This document shows positions 16,689 to 23,915 of a stretch of DNA of 64,000 nucleotides, piece by piece. Below the pieces are notes generated by a model, which was not told where the DNA came from, ran no database searches, and worked only from the letters and a program-made list of their open reading frames with translations. The position numbers and the translations under genes were made by a program. Origin of the DNA: Paludibacteraceae bacterium (GTDB lineage: Bacteria; Bacteroidota; Bacteroidia; Bacteroidales; Paludibacteraceae); assembly GCA_024399495.1 (NCBI GenBank), contig JAKSNY010000005.1:62001-126000 (forward strand), in the 5' to 3' direction. Numbering within the stretch: the stretch's first letter is position 1; every line of letters starts with the position of its first letter.

Positions 16689-17543
16689 ATGAACCACTAT
16701 AATAACAATAGACCGGCAGAACTTCTTGAACTCATTTTGCGTGGTGACGAGCAAAGTGATGAAGTGATGTACTATGTATTGACTGAGCGTTTATATGACA
16801 GACTAAAGTCAAAGCACAATGTGCACAATACCATTCCTTGGGAGAATTTTGATGATGTGATTAATGATTTTTTCCTTTATCTCAGAGAGAGTAAAAGCTC
16901 AAAGCCATTTCAGATATTAAGCACAATAAAGAATAGTGATACTTTTGATGCATGGATAGTCAATACGTTTAGAAATTTCCTTACTGTCAGGGTATCGAGG
17001 ATTAATAAAACTTGTGATACAAAAGAGATTGTTTTTCAACAGTGCGATTCTAATGATAGGGAGAGGCTCTTTAGTAATGCCGCTACATTGATTGCATATT
17101 CACATCAGGAATTGGAACATAGGAATCAGTTCATCTTGCTTAGAACATTGCTTTCTCTTTTGGATAAGTCAAAGGCACTGCCCGATTCTGAAATGGCGGA
17201 GGCTATGGGCATGTCATACACTTTGTATCGAGTGACAACACACCGTATTATGCAGTACATTAAAACGTTTAACAGACGTATTGAGTCTGGTGAGACTCCA
17301 AATCTTGATGTTTACCACAAAGCAATGGCGGAAAACATATATAATGACTTTGATACTCTGTATCCTACATTGATTGGTTATTATAACGAAACGCTTGTTA
17401 AGCAGGATAAGGAGTCTTCAATTACGGCATTACGCAAGCGTCATTGTGGGCTTGTAGGCTATATGGCACATGAGAATCCCGCTCCATATGGTCATTCCTC
17501 CGCTTGGAAATTCTACATAAAACTATATAACATGGTGGGGTAG
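16689..17543 (+). CDS. sigma-70-like regulator (atypical)
   Basis: A 284-aa protein. The first 130 residues look like sigma region 2 (LLELILRGDEQSDEVMYYVLTERLYDRL; WENFDDVINDFFLYLRE; TFDAWIVNTFRNFLTVRVSRINK), and about 150-210 look like region 4 with a helix-turn-helix (ALPDSEMAEAMGMSYTLYRVTTHRIMQYI). A further 80-residue tail is not typical of ECF sigma factors. It is probably a transcription regulator of this accessory island, divergent from the two unknown genes. The start was chosen at ATG 16689 because the upstream TTG lies inside the promoter box. Confidence 0.6.
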   Translation: MNHYNNNRPAELLELILRGDEQSDEVMYYVLTERLYDRLKSKHNVHNTIPWENFDDVINDFFLYLRESKSSKPFQILSTIKNSDTFDAWIVNTFRNFLTVRVSRINKTCDTKEIVFQQCDSNDRERLFSNAATLIAYSHQELEHRNQFILLRTLLSLLDKSKALPDSEMAEAMGMSYTLYRVTTHRIMQYIKTFNRRIESGETPNLDVYHKAMAENIYNDFDTLYPTLIGYYNETLVKQDKESSITALRKRHCGLVGYMAHENPAPYGHSSAWKFYIKLYNMVG

Positions 17544-17564
17544 GTCAGCGTAAATGACTTTTGT

Positions 17565-17639
17565 AGCATATTGTTTTAATTTTATTTTTAAATCACATAT
17601 TTTATTCGTATCTTTGGGGCAAAATTAAAACAATATGCT
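17565..17639. promoter_or_regulatory. abiE operator: 19-bp inverted repeat around the promoter
   Basis: Bases 17565-17583 (AGCATATTGTTTTAATTTT) and 17621-17639 are exact reverse complements. The -7 box TATCTTTG (17609-17616) lies in the 37-bp loop, and the right arm covers the abiEi ATG (17635). Known AbiEi antitoxins repress their own promoter by binding inverted repeats, so this is a strong operator candidate. Confidence 0.7.
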
Positions 17640-18393
17640 TAAATATTTGCAGAAAATACAGCAAAAAAGAATTTTCAAGAAAGATGATATTGTGGCAATG
17701 ACTGACAATGTAAGGACTGCAGAATCTGTATTGTTATCATATCAAAAACTAAATCTTATTTGTAAAATTCGCCGTAATATGTATTGTATTAATAATTTAG
17801 CGACAGGACTACCTGACGTGTCCAAGTATGAAATTGCTTCAGCTATTTCATTAAATAGTTGTGTCGCGTACCATACAGCCCTGGAATATTATGGTTTGGT
17901 CCATCAACTATGGTCTGAAGTACATGTGTTGACAGATATTAAGTTTACTCCATTTGAATTTGACCGTTTAACATACGCACCTCATCTAAATAAATACAAA
18001 ATTGGCATAATAGAGCCAAGGTTTGAACGTGGTGTGCGTGTAACTTCATTAGAGCGAACTGTGATTGATTGTATCAGTCGAATAGATTTAGCAGGCGGAT
18101 ATGAGGAACTGTTACACTGCTTTGAGAGTCTTATGCAACTCAATGAAACTCAACTTGTCTCCATATTAAATGAATATAACATTCCTGTTATATGGAAAAA
18201 AGTAGGCTATGTATTAGAATCTATTAATAATCAAGTCCAATTGTCTAAACAATTCTTTAATTTATGCCATAAAAATGGGGGGAATGCCGTTAATTTTCTG
18301 ACTAACCCAAAGGAATGTACGCAATATGTGTGTGCTTGGAAATTATATGTACCTAAAATAATCAAATCCACATTTATCGATGAAATCATATAA
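17635..18393 (+). CDS. abiEi: AbiEi-family antitoxin (type IV TA)
   Basis: A 252-aa protein with an N-terminal winged helix (KYLQKIQQKRIFKKDDIVAMTDNVRTAESVLLSYQKLNLICKIRR) followed by the AbiEi core (SLNSCVAYHTALEYYGL; VTSLERTVIDCISRIDLAGGYEELLHCF). In characterised systems AbiEi neutralises the AbiEii nucleotidyltransferase without binding it and autorepresses the operon. Its gene overlaps abiEii by 14 nt. The promoter is embedded in a perfect 19-bp inverted repeat. Confidence 0.87.
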   Translation: MLKYLQKIQQKRIFKKDDIVAMTDNVRTAESVLLSYQKLNLICKIRRNMYCINNLATGLPDVSKYEIASAISLNSCVAYHTALEYYGLVHQLWSEVHVLTDIKFTPFEFDRLTYAPHLNKYKIGIIEPRFERGVRVTSLERTVIDCISRIDLAGGYEELLHCFESLMQLNETQLVSILNEYNIPVIWKKVGYVLESINNQVQLSKQFFNLCHKNGGNAVNFLTNPKECTQYVCAWKLYVPKIIKSTFIDEII

Positions 18394-19333
18394 TAAAAAT
18401 GACATTGCAATAATTGCCAATGAAACCGGATTCATCCGAGACCAACTGGAAAAGGTCATACGCCTTTCTGATATCTTACGTGATTTTTACGCCAATGATA
18501 TCCTTCGCAATTTATTGGTTCTAAAAGGAGGTACTGCTATTAATCTAACGGTATTCAACATGCCTCGTTTGTCAGTGGATATAGATTTTGACTATTCCAA
18601 CAATGTAGGTAAAAAAACAATGTTATCAGACAGGTTGCAAATATCATCTGAGATTCAGAGTATTATGCTTGCCAATGGATATACTCTCAATCCACATACA
18701 AAAACACCTCATTCCTTAGATTCATGGGTGTATGGATATACCAATGTAGGAAGCAATCATGATGTAATTAAAATAGAAATTAATTACTCTATGCGATGCC
18801 ATATGTTTTCACCTGTTAACACGTTTGTTAATGTGTCATTTCTTGAACCTTTCAATATTAACAGTTTGGCTCCTATTGAATTATTTGGAAGTAAAATCAA
18901 AGCACTAATTGAACGATGTGCATGCCGAGATGTCTATGATGTCAATAATATGATTCAATCCAAACTGTTTGAATCCGATTCTGAGCGTGATTTACTTCGT
19001 AAAACAGTGCTTTTTTATCTTTGTGTTGGTGGTAATTCTCTGCCAGCAGAATCAATAGATGTTACAAACATAAAAAGTATTAACTTTTCTCAGATTCGTG
19101 CACAGCTTATTCCCGTGCTAAAAAAGTCTGAACGTTTTGATTTTGAACAAGCGAAACAAAATGTATGTGATTATTTACAGTCACTAATGAAATACACAGA
19201 TAATGAACTTTCATTTATTACAAATTTCAATCGAGGGGTATATTCTCCAGAGTTGTTATTCTCCGATGCAGAAATTATAAATAATATTGCTAATCATCCA
19301 ATGGCATTGTGGAAATGCAGATTAAAAGCATAG
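18380..19333 (+). CDS. abiEii: AbiEii/AbiGii-type nucleotidyltransferase toxin
   Basis: A 317-aa nucleotidyltransferase-fold toxin. Motif I is LVLKGGTAINL (residues 47-56), and the acidic pair is RLSVDIDFDY (D67, D69), as in DNA polymerase beta-like folds. A later conserved segment is LAPIELFGSKIKALIERCACRDVYDVNNMI, the family region with the invariant Lys and Arg-Asp. The toxin arrests growth, probably by modifying an RNA, and AbiE can abort phage infection. All key residues are present, so the toxin looks intact. A hairpin repeat follows the stop within 10 nt. Confidence 0.88.
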   Translation: MKSYNKNDIAIIANETGFIRDQLEKVIRLSDILRDFYANDILRNLLVLKGGTAINLTVFNMPRLSVDIDFDYSNNVGKKTMLSDRLQISSEIQSIMLANGYTLNPHTKTPHSLDSWVYGYTNVGSNHDVIKIEINYSMRCHMFSPVNTFVNVSFLEPFNINSLAPIELFGSKIKALIERCACRDVYDVNNMIQSKLFESDSERDLLRKTVLFYLCVGGNSLPAESIDVTNIKSINFSQIRAQLIPVLKKSERFDFEQAKQNVCDYLQSLMKYTDNELSFITNFNRGVYSPELLFSDAEIINNIANHPMALWKCRLKA

Positions 19334-19339
19334 AATAGC

Positions 19340-19367
19340 CCCACCCAAAGGCTTTTATGGGGTTGGT
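19340..19367. repeat. dispersed CCCAAAGGCTTTTATGGG hairpin, copy 2
   Basis: CCACCCAAAGGCTTTTATGGGGTTGG directly after abiEii and directly before the stop of the convergent small membrane gene; it could serve both as terminator. Confidence 0.65.
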
Positions 19368-19502
19368 TTATTTGTCATACTTGTGCTCGTTGCGTAGTTT
19401 CTCGTAGGCATTGTCGCGTGCCTCAAGGAAGAAGTAGATGAAATATCCTACAACTATGGCTGCACATACTGTCGCTAAAATGTAAATCACTATATTGCTC
19501 AT
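19368..19502 (-). CDS. 44-aa single-helix membrane protein
   Basis: A small gene with ATG at 19502 and TAA at 19368. The product is MSNIVIYILATVCAAIVVGY followed by FIYFFLEARD and a charged tail (NAYEKLRNEHKYDK): one membrane helix and a short cytoplasmic part. It begins 27 nt after the 187-aa membrane protein gene on the same strand and ends exactly at a hairpin repeat, which supports a real gene. Function unknown. Confidence 0.5.
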   Translation of the reverse strand: MSNIVIYILATVCAAIVVGYFIYFFLEARDNAYEKLRNEHKYDK

Positions 19503-19529
19503 ATCAAGTTGTGTTTAATAAATAATTAA

Positions 19530-20093
19530 TTAGTTAAAATAATCGGGTAGTGCCACAAAGCACCAAAGTATGACAAGTCCAGCCCCAAGAATCACAAGAA
19601 TAACGGAGAACCAGTCAAACTTTACATCGCCGTTCTCATCAATGTAATGGGCAAGTTCTAATGACCTTGAATATCCGTTGCTCTTAATATCTGTTGCAGA
19701 TACTGAGATTGGAACCGTATTGCCCTCCCTGTCCATATAGTAAGCACAGATTCTCTGGTTCTGCCCATATTTGTAGGTGACTTTTAATCCATAGCCGTTG
19801 CCTATGGTGGCGGCGGTATCAACGCTGGTTATCCACTCATCCTCAATGCCGTAGAAACGGTTGTCCTTAAACGTAGCCTTAATGTTGTCCCACGTCTCAT
19901 CAAAAGAGCGGTCAACACGGGTTGCAAACCTGTCGCCGTCACTGCTTATACCAAAATACATTATTATAAAGCTTACCGCTCCAAATACAAATATCACCCA
20001 TACCATCGGGAGAAAAATCTCTCCCAATGATGATGCTACTGAAGAAAAGAAAATCTTAATTCTTTCTGAACGTGTTGGTTTGTAATTACTCAT
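19530..20093 (-). CDS. hypothetical two-helix membrane protein
   Basis: A 187-aa protein with a membrane helix near each end (about 28-48 and 162-182) and a roughly 110-residue extracytoplasmic middle (DGDRFATRVDRSFDETWDNIKATFKDNRFYGIEDEWITSVDTAATIGNGYGLKVTYKYGQNQRICAYY). I do not recognise a family. It starts 9 nt after the amidohydrolase stop, so it may be transcribed with the radical SAM cluster; whether it serves that pathway (export, immunity) is open. Confidence 0.6.
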   Translation of the reverse strand: MSNYKPTRSERIKIFFSSVASSLGEIFLPMVWVIFVFGAVSFIIMYFGISSDGDRFATRVDRSFDETWDNIKATFKDNRFYGIEDEWITSVDTAATIGNGYGLKVTYKYGQNQRICAYYMDREGNTVPISVSATDIKSNGYSRSLELAHYIDENGDVKFDWFSVILVILGAGLVILWCFVALPDYFN

Positions 20094-20102
20094 AATATGT
20101 AT

Positions 20103-20903
20103 TTACATTTCCCAAGGGTATGGTTCGTTTGATTGGATGTAGTTAGTTGCTTCAAGACCTGCATTGAAAAACAGTTTCTGATAGTTTGTAATGGATAATT
20201 TCACCCAATCATCATAGGACATTAGTTTCTTGGTTTCATCCACCAAAGAATTGTAGTATTGTGTCATATTTTGATTAGGATAGAAATAGTCTGGTAAAGG
20301 GTAGTCCGTTCCCCACATCATTCTGTCAACCAATCCGTTCTGAACCATTTTTGCAACGTTCTCTAATGGTGTAAAAGCAGTGTCTGCCCATGCGTTTGGA
20401 CATTTCTTCATAACTTCAATAGCCTCATCTGCAGGACGACTGTGTGCCAATATGAATGTTTGTTCAGGGTGCCTGTAGATAACATCCATATAACTGCCTG
20501 CGTCACTCTCTTTTCTGCCACCGGTATGGAACAGTAGCGGAACATTCAATGATTGTGCCAACTCTATAACCTTCTCAATGTTCTCTCCATTGGGGTCCCA
20601 ATTGCTGAAATAACCGTGAATTTTCAGACATTTCCACTCAATTCCACAATTTACAAATTTCTCAAGCCATCCATTGGTAAGCATAGCGGGGCTTATCCAC
20701 AGAACGGGTGTTATGTGCTCTTTGCCAATGCTTACAATTTCCTGCATTTCAGCAAAAGTTTTCTCATAATCTTCATTACAAATTGAAGATGAAGATACTG
20801 CAAACTTATCTACTCCTACACTAAGTAGAAAATCCAATACATCTTTTGGGGTGTAGTGCTTGTCTCTAAATTGACCGACGTGAATATGTGCATCGTGTAT
20901 CAT
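20103..20903 (-). CDS. amidohydrolase-family (amidohydrolase 2) enzyme
   Basis: A 266-aa TIM-barrel metal hydrolase. The N-terminal metal motif is DAHIHVG (HxH); FHTGGRKE and ILAHSRP provide the next His residues, and MMWGTDYPLPD holds the C-terminal catalytic Asp. This is the amidohydrolase_2 group, which includes decarboxylases and lactonases. It overlaps the radical SAM gene by 4 nt (ATGA), implying tight coupling, so it may hydrolyse or trim the modified peptide or a derived ring. That role is inference. Confidence 0.8.
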   Translation of the reverse strand: MIHDAHIHVGQFRDKHYTPKDVLDFLLSVGVDKFAVSSSSICNEDYEKTFAEMQEIVSIGKEHITPVLWISPAMLTNGWLEKFVNCGIEWKCLKIHGYFSNWDPNGENIEKVIELAQSLNVPLLFHTGGRKESDAGSYMDVIYRHPEQTFILAHSRPADEAIEVMKKCPNAWADTAFTPLENVAKMVQNGLVDRMMWGTDYPLPDYFYPNQNMTQYYNSLVDETKKLMSYDDWVKLSITNYQKLFFNAGLEATNYIQSNEPYPWEM

Positions 20904-22372
20904 AATTTCTGATTTTGTTTTGCCATATATTCTTCCACAACTTTCTTATTGAGGAATGCAACATCGCAGAAATGTTTGTTAATTTTGAACATATCGCCAT
21001 TACTCTCATTGTAGTTACGTACAAGACACATTGCACAATAACTTCTGGCTTCGCATTTCAGGCATTGAGGAAAATCACCTTGTGTAATACCTCTTATTTC
21101 ATTAAGTTTCTCTGATTTTTCCCAAATTTCACGCAATGGCTGTTTGTAAACATTACCTACTACCATAGATTGCCACCCGGCACACGGATACACATCTCCG
21201 TTCTCTGTAATACAGCAGTCGTTTATGCCAGCACCGCATAATGGCTGCTTAGACCAAGCCTCAAAATCAAACTTAATAGCATCTTCAATAGGCTTCTGTT
21301 TTAGCGTGGATTGTTTGTAGTCAATATCCCACTCTATAATATCCCTCAGTAAAGCCTCCGTTTCCTCTAACGATATTCGGTTTGCAAGATTGCTTGTGTC
21401 AAAATTTGCCTGAGCCATCATAATGTAGTCTGTCTGTGCCTTGCATTTTAGCGATTGAGCATATTTCAGCACTTCTGCGTAACCTCTGCAGTTGGCTTTC
21501 ATTACTGGGCAGGAAATCTGTACAGGAATGTCTGCTTTTACAAGTTTCTCTATTGCCGCTTTTGTTTTTGCGTGAGAACCTTTTACAGTGGTTATGAAAT
21601 CATGGATTTCAGGGTCCATGCTGTACAGTGATGTCTGTATTAGCGATACATTTGCAGCCTTGATAAATGGAATTTGCACATCCTTTAAGGCTATAAGATT
21701 TGACAGTATGGAAATCTGCATATCCTTTTCCCTGCAATACTGCATAATGCGGATAATATCCTTGTGCATAAACACCTCACCACCACTTAAAGTTACGTGC
21801 AGTCCGCCCATATCGGCAAACTCATCTATAAGAGAGAATACTTTTTCTATTGGCATATCTGCTCCGTCATTTTTCTTTTGGTTTGGGATGTAGCAGTGAA
21901 TACATCTCTCATTGCATCTGCTGGTTAACTCAAATTGTAGACCGTTAAGTCTTGGCTTTCTTTGCGTTGCCTCAAGCATAAAGTCTTGTGTGTATTGCTT
22001 TGGCTGCTGCTTGGTAAACTGACTGAAATCATCAACCAATGTTTTAGGGTTTTCCATTGAGTAACTGAAATCCAAATCCTTTTTATTCAGTTCTTCTTCT
22101 GTTTCTCCAGTTACAAGAAACAGGTGGTCTGCAAGGTCTGTAATAAAATCAGTGAATTTTTTGCGAAGTTTATCACAGGGTATGCTGTCTCCATAAAGAT
22201 TTTGCAGTCTTGCCACAATGTCTTCTAACTCTTGTGGTTTGCGTGAAATCTCTCTTAAGAAATCGGCTCCCGTCTCATTGTATGTCCTGTCATGGCGGGT
22301 CATCTGGTTTATTATATACCCACTTTCACCTATAAAGCGGATAAATGTGTTTTTGGTTTGGCGTAGTAGCAT
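20900..22372 (-). CDS. radical SAM/SPASM peptide maturase
   Basis: A 490-aa enzyme. Residues 5-95 look like a PqqD-type peptide-binding domain (YIINQMTRHDRTYNETGADFLREIS...PQELEDIVARLQNLYG). The radical SAM core begins at about 145 with CNERCIHC (C153, C157, C160) and continues with VTLSGGEVF. The C-terminal SPASM domain (from about 355) carries the auxiliary-cluster cysteines: PLCGAGINDCCITENGDVYPCAGW and then CLKCEARSYCAMC. The architecture is that of RiPP maturases forming Cys-, Cys-alpha- or C-C-linked products. The 41-aa Cys peptide two genes upstream is the likely substrate. Confidence 0.88.
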   Translation of the reverse strand: MLLRQTKNTFIRFIGESGYIINQMTRHDRTYNETGADFLREISRKPQELEDIVARLQNLYGDSIPCDKLRKKFTDFITDLADHLFLVTGETEEELNKKDLDFSYSMENPKTLVDDFSQFTKQQPKQYTQDFMLEATQRKPRLNGLQFELTSRCNERCIHCYIPNQKKNDGADMPIEKVFSLIDEFADMGGLHVTLSGGEVFMHKDIIRIMQYCREKDMQISILSNLIALKDVQIPFIKAANVSLIQTSLYSMDPEIHDFITTVKGSHAKTKAAIEKLVKADIPVQISCPVMKANCRGYAEVLKYAQSLKCKAQTDYIMMAQANFDTSNLANRISLEETEALLRDIIEWDIDYKQSTLKQKPIEDAIKFDFEAWSKQPLCGAGINDCCITENGDVYPCAGWQSMVVGNVYKQPLREIWEKSEKLNEIRGITQGDFPQCLKCEARSYCAMCLVRNYNESNGDMFKINKHFCDVAFLNKKVVEEYMAKQNQKL

Positions 22373-22387
22373 GATTATAAATATTTT

Positions 22388-22693
22388 TTATACTAAGGCG
22401 GCAATTACTTTATCGTCACTACCTACCAATTTGCTATTGTTTTTAATGATGAAACCAAACTTCAAGGATGTGTCTAATTTATATTCTCCCATAGGAAGTA
22501 GAATGCCCTGATTTTGTTTGCACAATGTTACTCGTTTCCATTCATGTTTTGGTTTCCCAATAATTCCGTGTAGTTCTTCAGAAAAAAACAACTCTCCAGA
22601 TTCTAAAGATGATGGTAAGTTTGTGCTTTCCCCAAGTATTGCTGCAATTGCACAAGAGTCGTTTGGTCGTAAAATATCTAATTTGTATAACAT
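22388..22693 (-). CDS. 101-aa protein of RiPP cluster A
   Basis: ATG 22693 gives MLYKLDILRPNDSCAIAAIL, then FFSEELHGIIGKPKHEWKRVTLCKQNQGILLPMGEYKLDTSLKFGFIIKN. No membrane helix or signal peptide. I do not recognise a family. It lies between the Cys-rich peptide and the radical SAM gene (15-nt gap to the latter), so it may be a partner protein, a modification-system accessory or a second substrate. In-frame upstream starts would run through the peptide gene in another frame and are rejected. Confidence 0.55.
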   Translation of the reverse strand: MLYKLDILRPNDSCAIAAILGESTNLPSSLESGELFFSEELHGIIGKPKHEWKRVTLCKQNQGILLPMGEYKLDTSLKFGFIIKNNSKLVGSDDKVIAALV

Positions 22694-22769
22694 ATTGTCG
22701 GGTTTTAGTAATAATAATTTAATTAAAATTGCCCACACTACCATGCGAGATAGTGTGGACAATGCGTGC

Positions 22770-22895
22770 TTAATATGCACGTTCGCAGTTTCGGCAGTAC
22801 TCTGGATATCCATTTCGATTGTCAGGACATCCGGCAGCATAACTTCCTGTAGGTGCATTCTTTGCATACAACTCTACTTCTTTGTAGTTTTTCAT
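22770..22895 (-). CDS. 41-aa Cys-containing precursor peptide candidate (RiPP A)
   Basis: A short gene, ATG 22895 to TAA 22770. The peptide starts MKNYKEVELYAKNAPTGSYA and continues AGCPDNRNGYPEYCRNCERAY. Cysteines are C23, C34 and C37 (CX10CX2C); there are also Tyr30, Tyr33 and Pro residues. A charged N-terminal half and Cys/Gly/Asn-rich C-terminal half give the shape of a leader plus core. It lies immediately upstream of the 101-aa gene and the radical SAM/SPASM gene with PqqD-like domain, the normal place for a maturase substrate. The assignment is by context and shape. Confidence 0.6.
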   Translation of the reverse strand: MKNYKEVELYAKNAPTGSYAAGCPDNRNGYPEYCRNCERAY

Positions 22896-22972
22896 AATAA
22901 AATAAATTTAAAAATTGTGCCAAACACTTTCAGGTGGTTTGGCTTGACCTTTAATTAGATAAGTTGTTTTAA

Positions 22973-23188
22973 TTACATGTATTTATCATCAATGAAAATT
23001 GCTGGATATCTATTATTGTCTTTGTCAATGTAACTATAGTCAGTATACTTGTACAATAATATGCCATTAGCATCTTTTCCTGTAACCTCTACACTCGTTA
23101 TGTCTTCTAGTTGAATACTTTTTTGAAAGTCTGAATTTGCATAACATGCTTTTAGTGTTACGGTGGTTGGTGTTTTAAATTTTGCCAT
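22973..23188 (-). CDS. 71-aa hypothetical protein, first gene of RiPP cluster A
   Basis: ATG 23188 gives MAKFKTPTTVTLKACYANSD followed by FQKSIQLEDITSVEVTGKDANGILLYKYTDYSYIDKDNNRYPAIFIDDKYM. It looks like a small beta-rich domain and is not recognised. It contains a single Cys (ACYAN). It is the first gene after the long structured leader and lies 77 nt before the Cys-peptide gene. It could be a peptide-binding partner or another substrate. Confidence 0.5.
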   Translation of the reverse strand: MAKFKTPTTVTLKACYANSDFQKSIQLEDITSVEVTGKDANGILLYKYTDYSYIDKDNNRYPAIFIDDKYM

Positions 23189-23656
23189 AATTTTAAATAT
23201 TTTTAAATTTCCCCTACTCACTTACATCGGCTTTTCGGGTTGCTCCGTTAAGATTGAATTGTTTGTTTGTTATACTTTACTTGCTGTATTTATCTCATTG
23301 GCATCTTCAAGTTTTATGTTCTCTTTCTCCTTTCAAGCGAATTGACTTTCTCTGTTCTTGAATTTCTATACCATCAAGACTTTTGGCAAAGAGTAGATGT
23401 AAACCTTCCTTATCAGAACAAACAAACCAAGAACTTTATTTAAGCGTGGACAAAAAAACGTACCACCTTTGTTTTATTCTTGTGTAACGCCCTCGTAAAG
23501 CGCAAATAGCGAATAAAAGCAAAAGCAGCACGCCTATAAAATGCGTACCAACAACTGCCAATTCATGCTATTTGTTTGTAAAGTTTACGAGGTTTTACAC
23601 AAAAAGAATTGGTATGTCAGTATAAATAATAAGGTTGTTCGCTAACTACCTGAGTG
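23189..23656 (-). ncRNA. structured long leader of RiPP cluster A (candidate cis-regulatory RNA)
   Basis: About 460 nt separate the promoter at 23657-23688 from the first ATG (23188). Three consecutive nested stems pair over 23482-23600: GTGTAA/TTACAC (23482/23595), CCTCGTAAA/TTTACGAGG (23491/23584) and CAAATAGC/GCTATTTG (23503/23567). Inside are GCAG/CTGC and ACGC/GCGT helices. No convincing ORF exists, only short coding-like fragments (FAKSLDGIEIQEQRKSIRLKGE at about 23330-23400 on the minus strand) that may be decayed gene pieces. It could be a regulatory leader, an independent ncRNA or a small mobile-element remnant. Confidence 0.45.
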
Positions 23657-23688
23657 CAAATATACGCAAATAAAAGTAATTTTGCAAA
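23657..23688 (-). promoter_or_regulatory. promoter of RiPP cluster A
   Basis: On the minus strand: TTTG (23685-23688), a 20-bp spacer and TATATTTG (23657-23664). A full match to the Bacteroidetes consensus. Confidence 0.65.
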
Positions 23689-23759
23689 CCTTTCCATATT
23701 ATTTTGCTGCCTTTGCCATTGTGGGCATCGGGTAGCAAAATTAGGAAATAGAGTAGTGC

Positions 23760-23787
23760 ACCCCAAAGGCTTTTATGGGCTTGTTTT
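23760..23787. repeat. dispersed CCCAAAGGCTTTTATGGG hairpin, copy 3
   Basis: ACCCCAAAGGCTTTTATGGGC with a T-rich tail, between the divergent RiPP A promoter and the ATPase gene. Confidence 0.6.
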
Positions 23788-23803
23788 GGTTAGTGGATTT
23801 GGT

Positions 23804-23852
23804 GGTTGTAACCGAAAAATAATAGTAAATTTATCGGTTATAACCGAAAAAT
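23804..23852. repeat. two direct GGTTnTAACCGAAAAAT repeats
   Basis: GGTTGTAACCGAAAAAT (23804-23820) and GGTTATAACCGAAAAAT (23836-23852), spaced 32 bp. The second is centred on the palindrome TCGGTTATAACCGA. They lie just upstream of the ATPase promoter, and may be operators or a small repeat family. Confidence 0.5.
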
Positions 23853-23863
23853 CTTCCAATATA

Positions 23864-23895
23864 TTTGTTTTTCTCACATAATGTAACTATTTTTG
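23864..23895 (+). promoter_or_regulatory. promoter of the DUF4143 ATPase
   Basis: TTTG (23864-23867), a 20-bp spacer and TATTTTTG (23888-23895), 20 nt before the ATG at 23916. Confidence 0.6.
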
Positions 23896-23915
23896 CCACA
23901 AAATACCATTATATT

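Noticed and set aside
16689-17543. Sigma-like protein as part of the AbiE toxin system
   Set aside because: AbiE needs only its two genes and has its own promoter; the sigma-like gene has a separate promoter.
23200-23650. CRISPR array or integron attC site in the long leader
   Set aside because: There are no regularly spaced direct repeats and no integrase or cas gene; only one palindrome is present.
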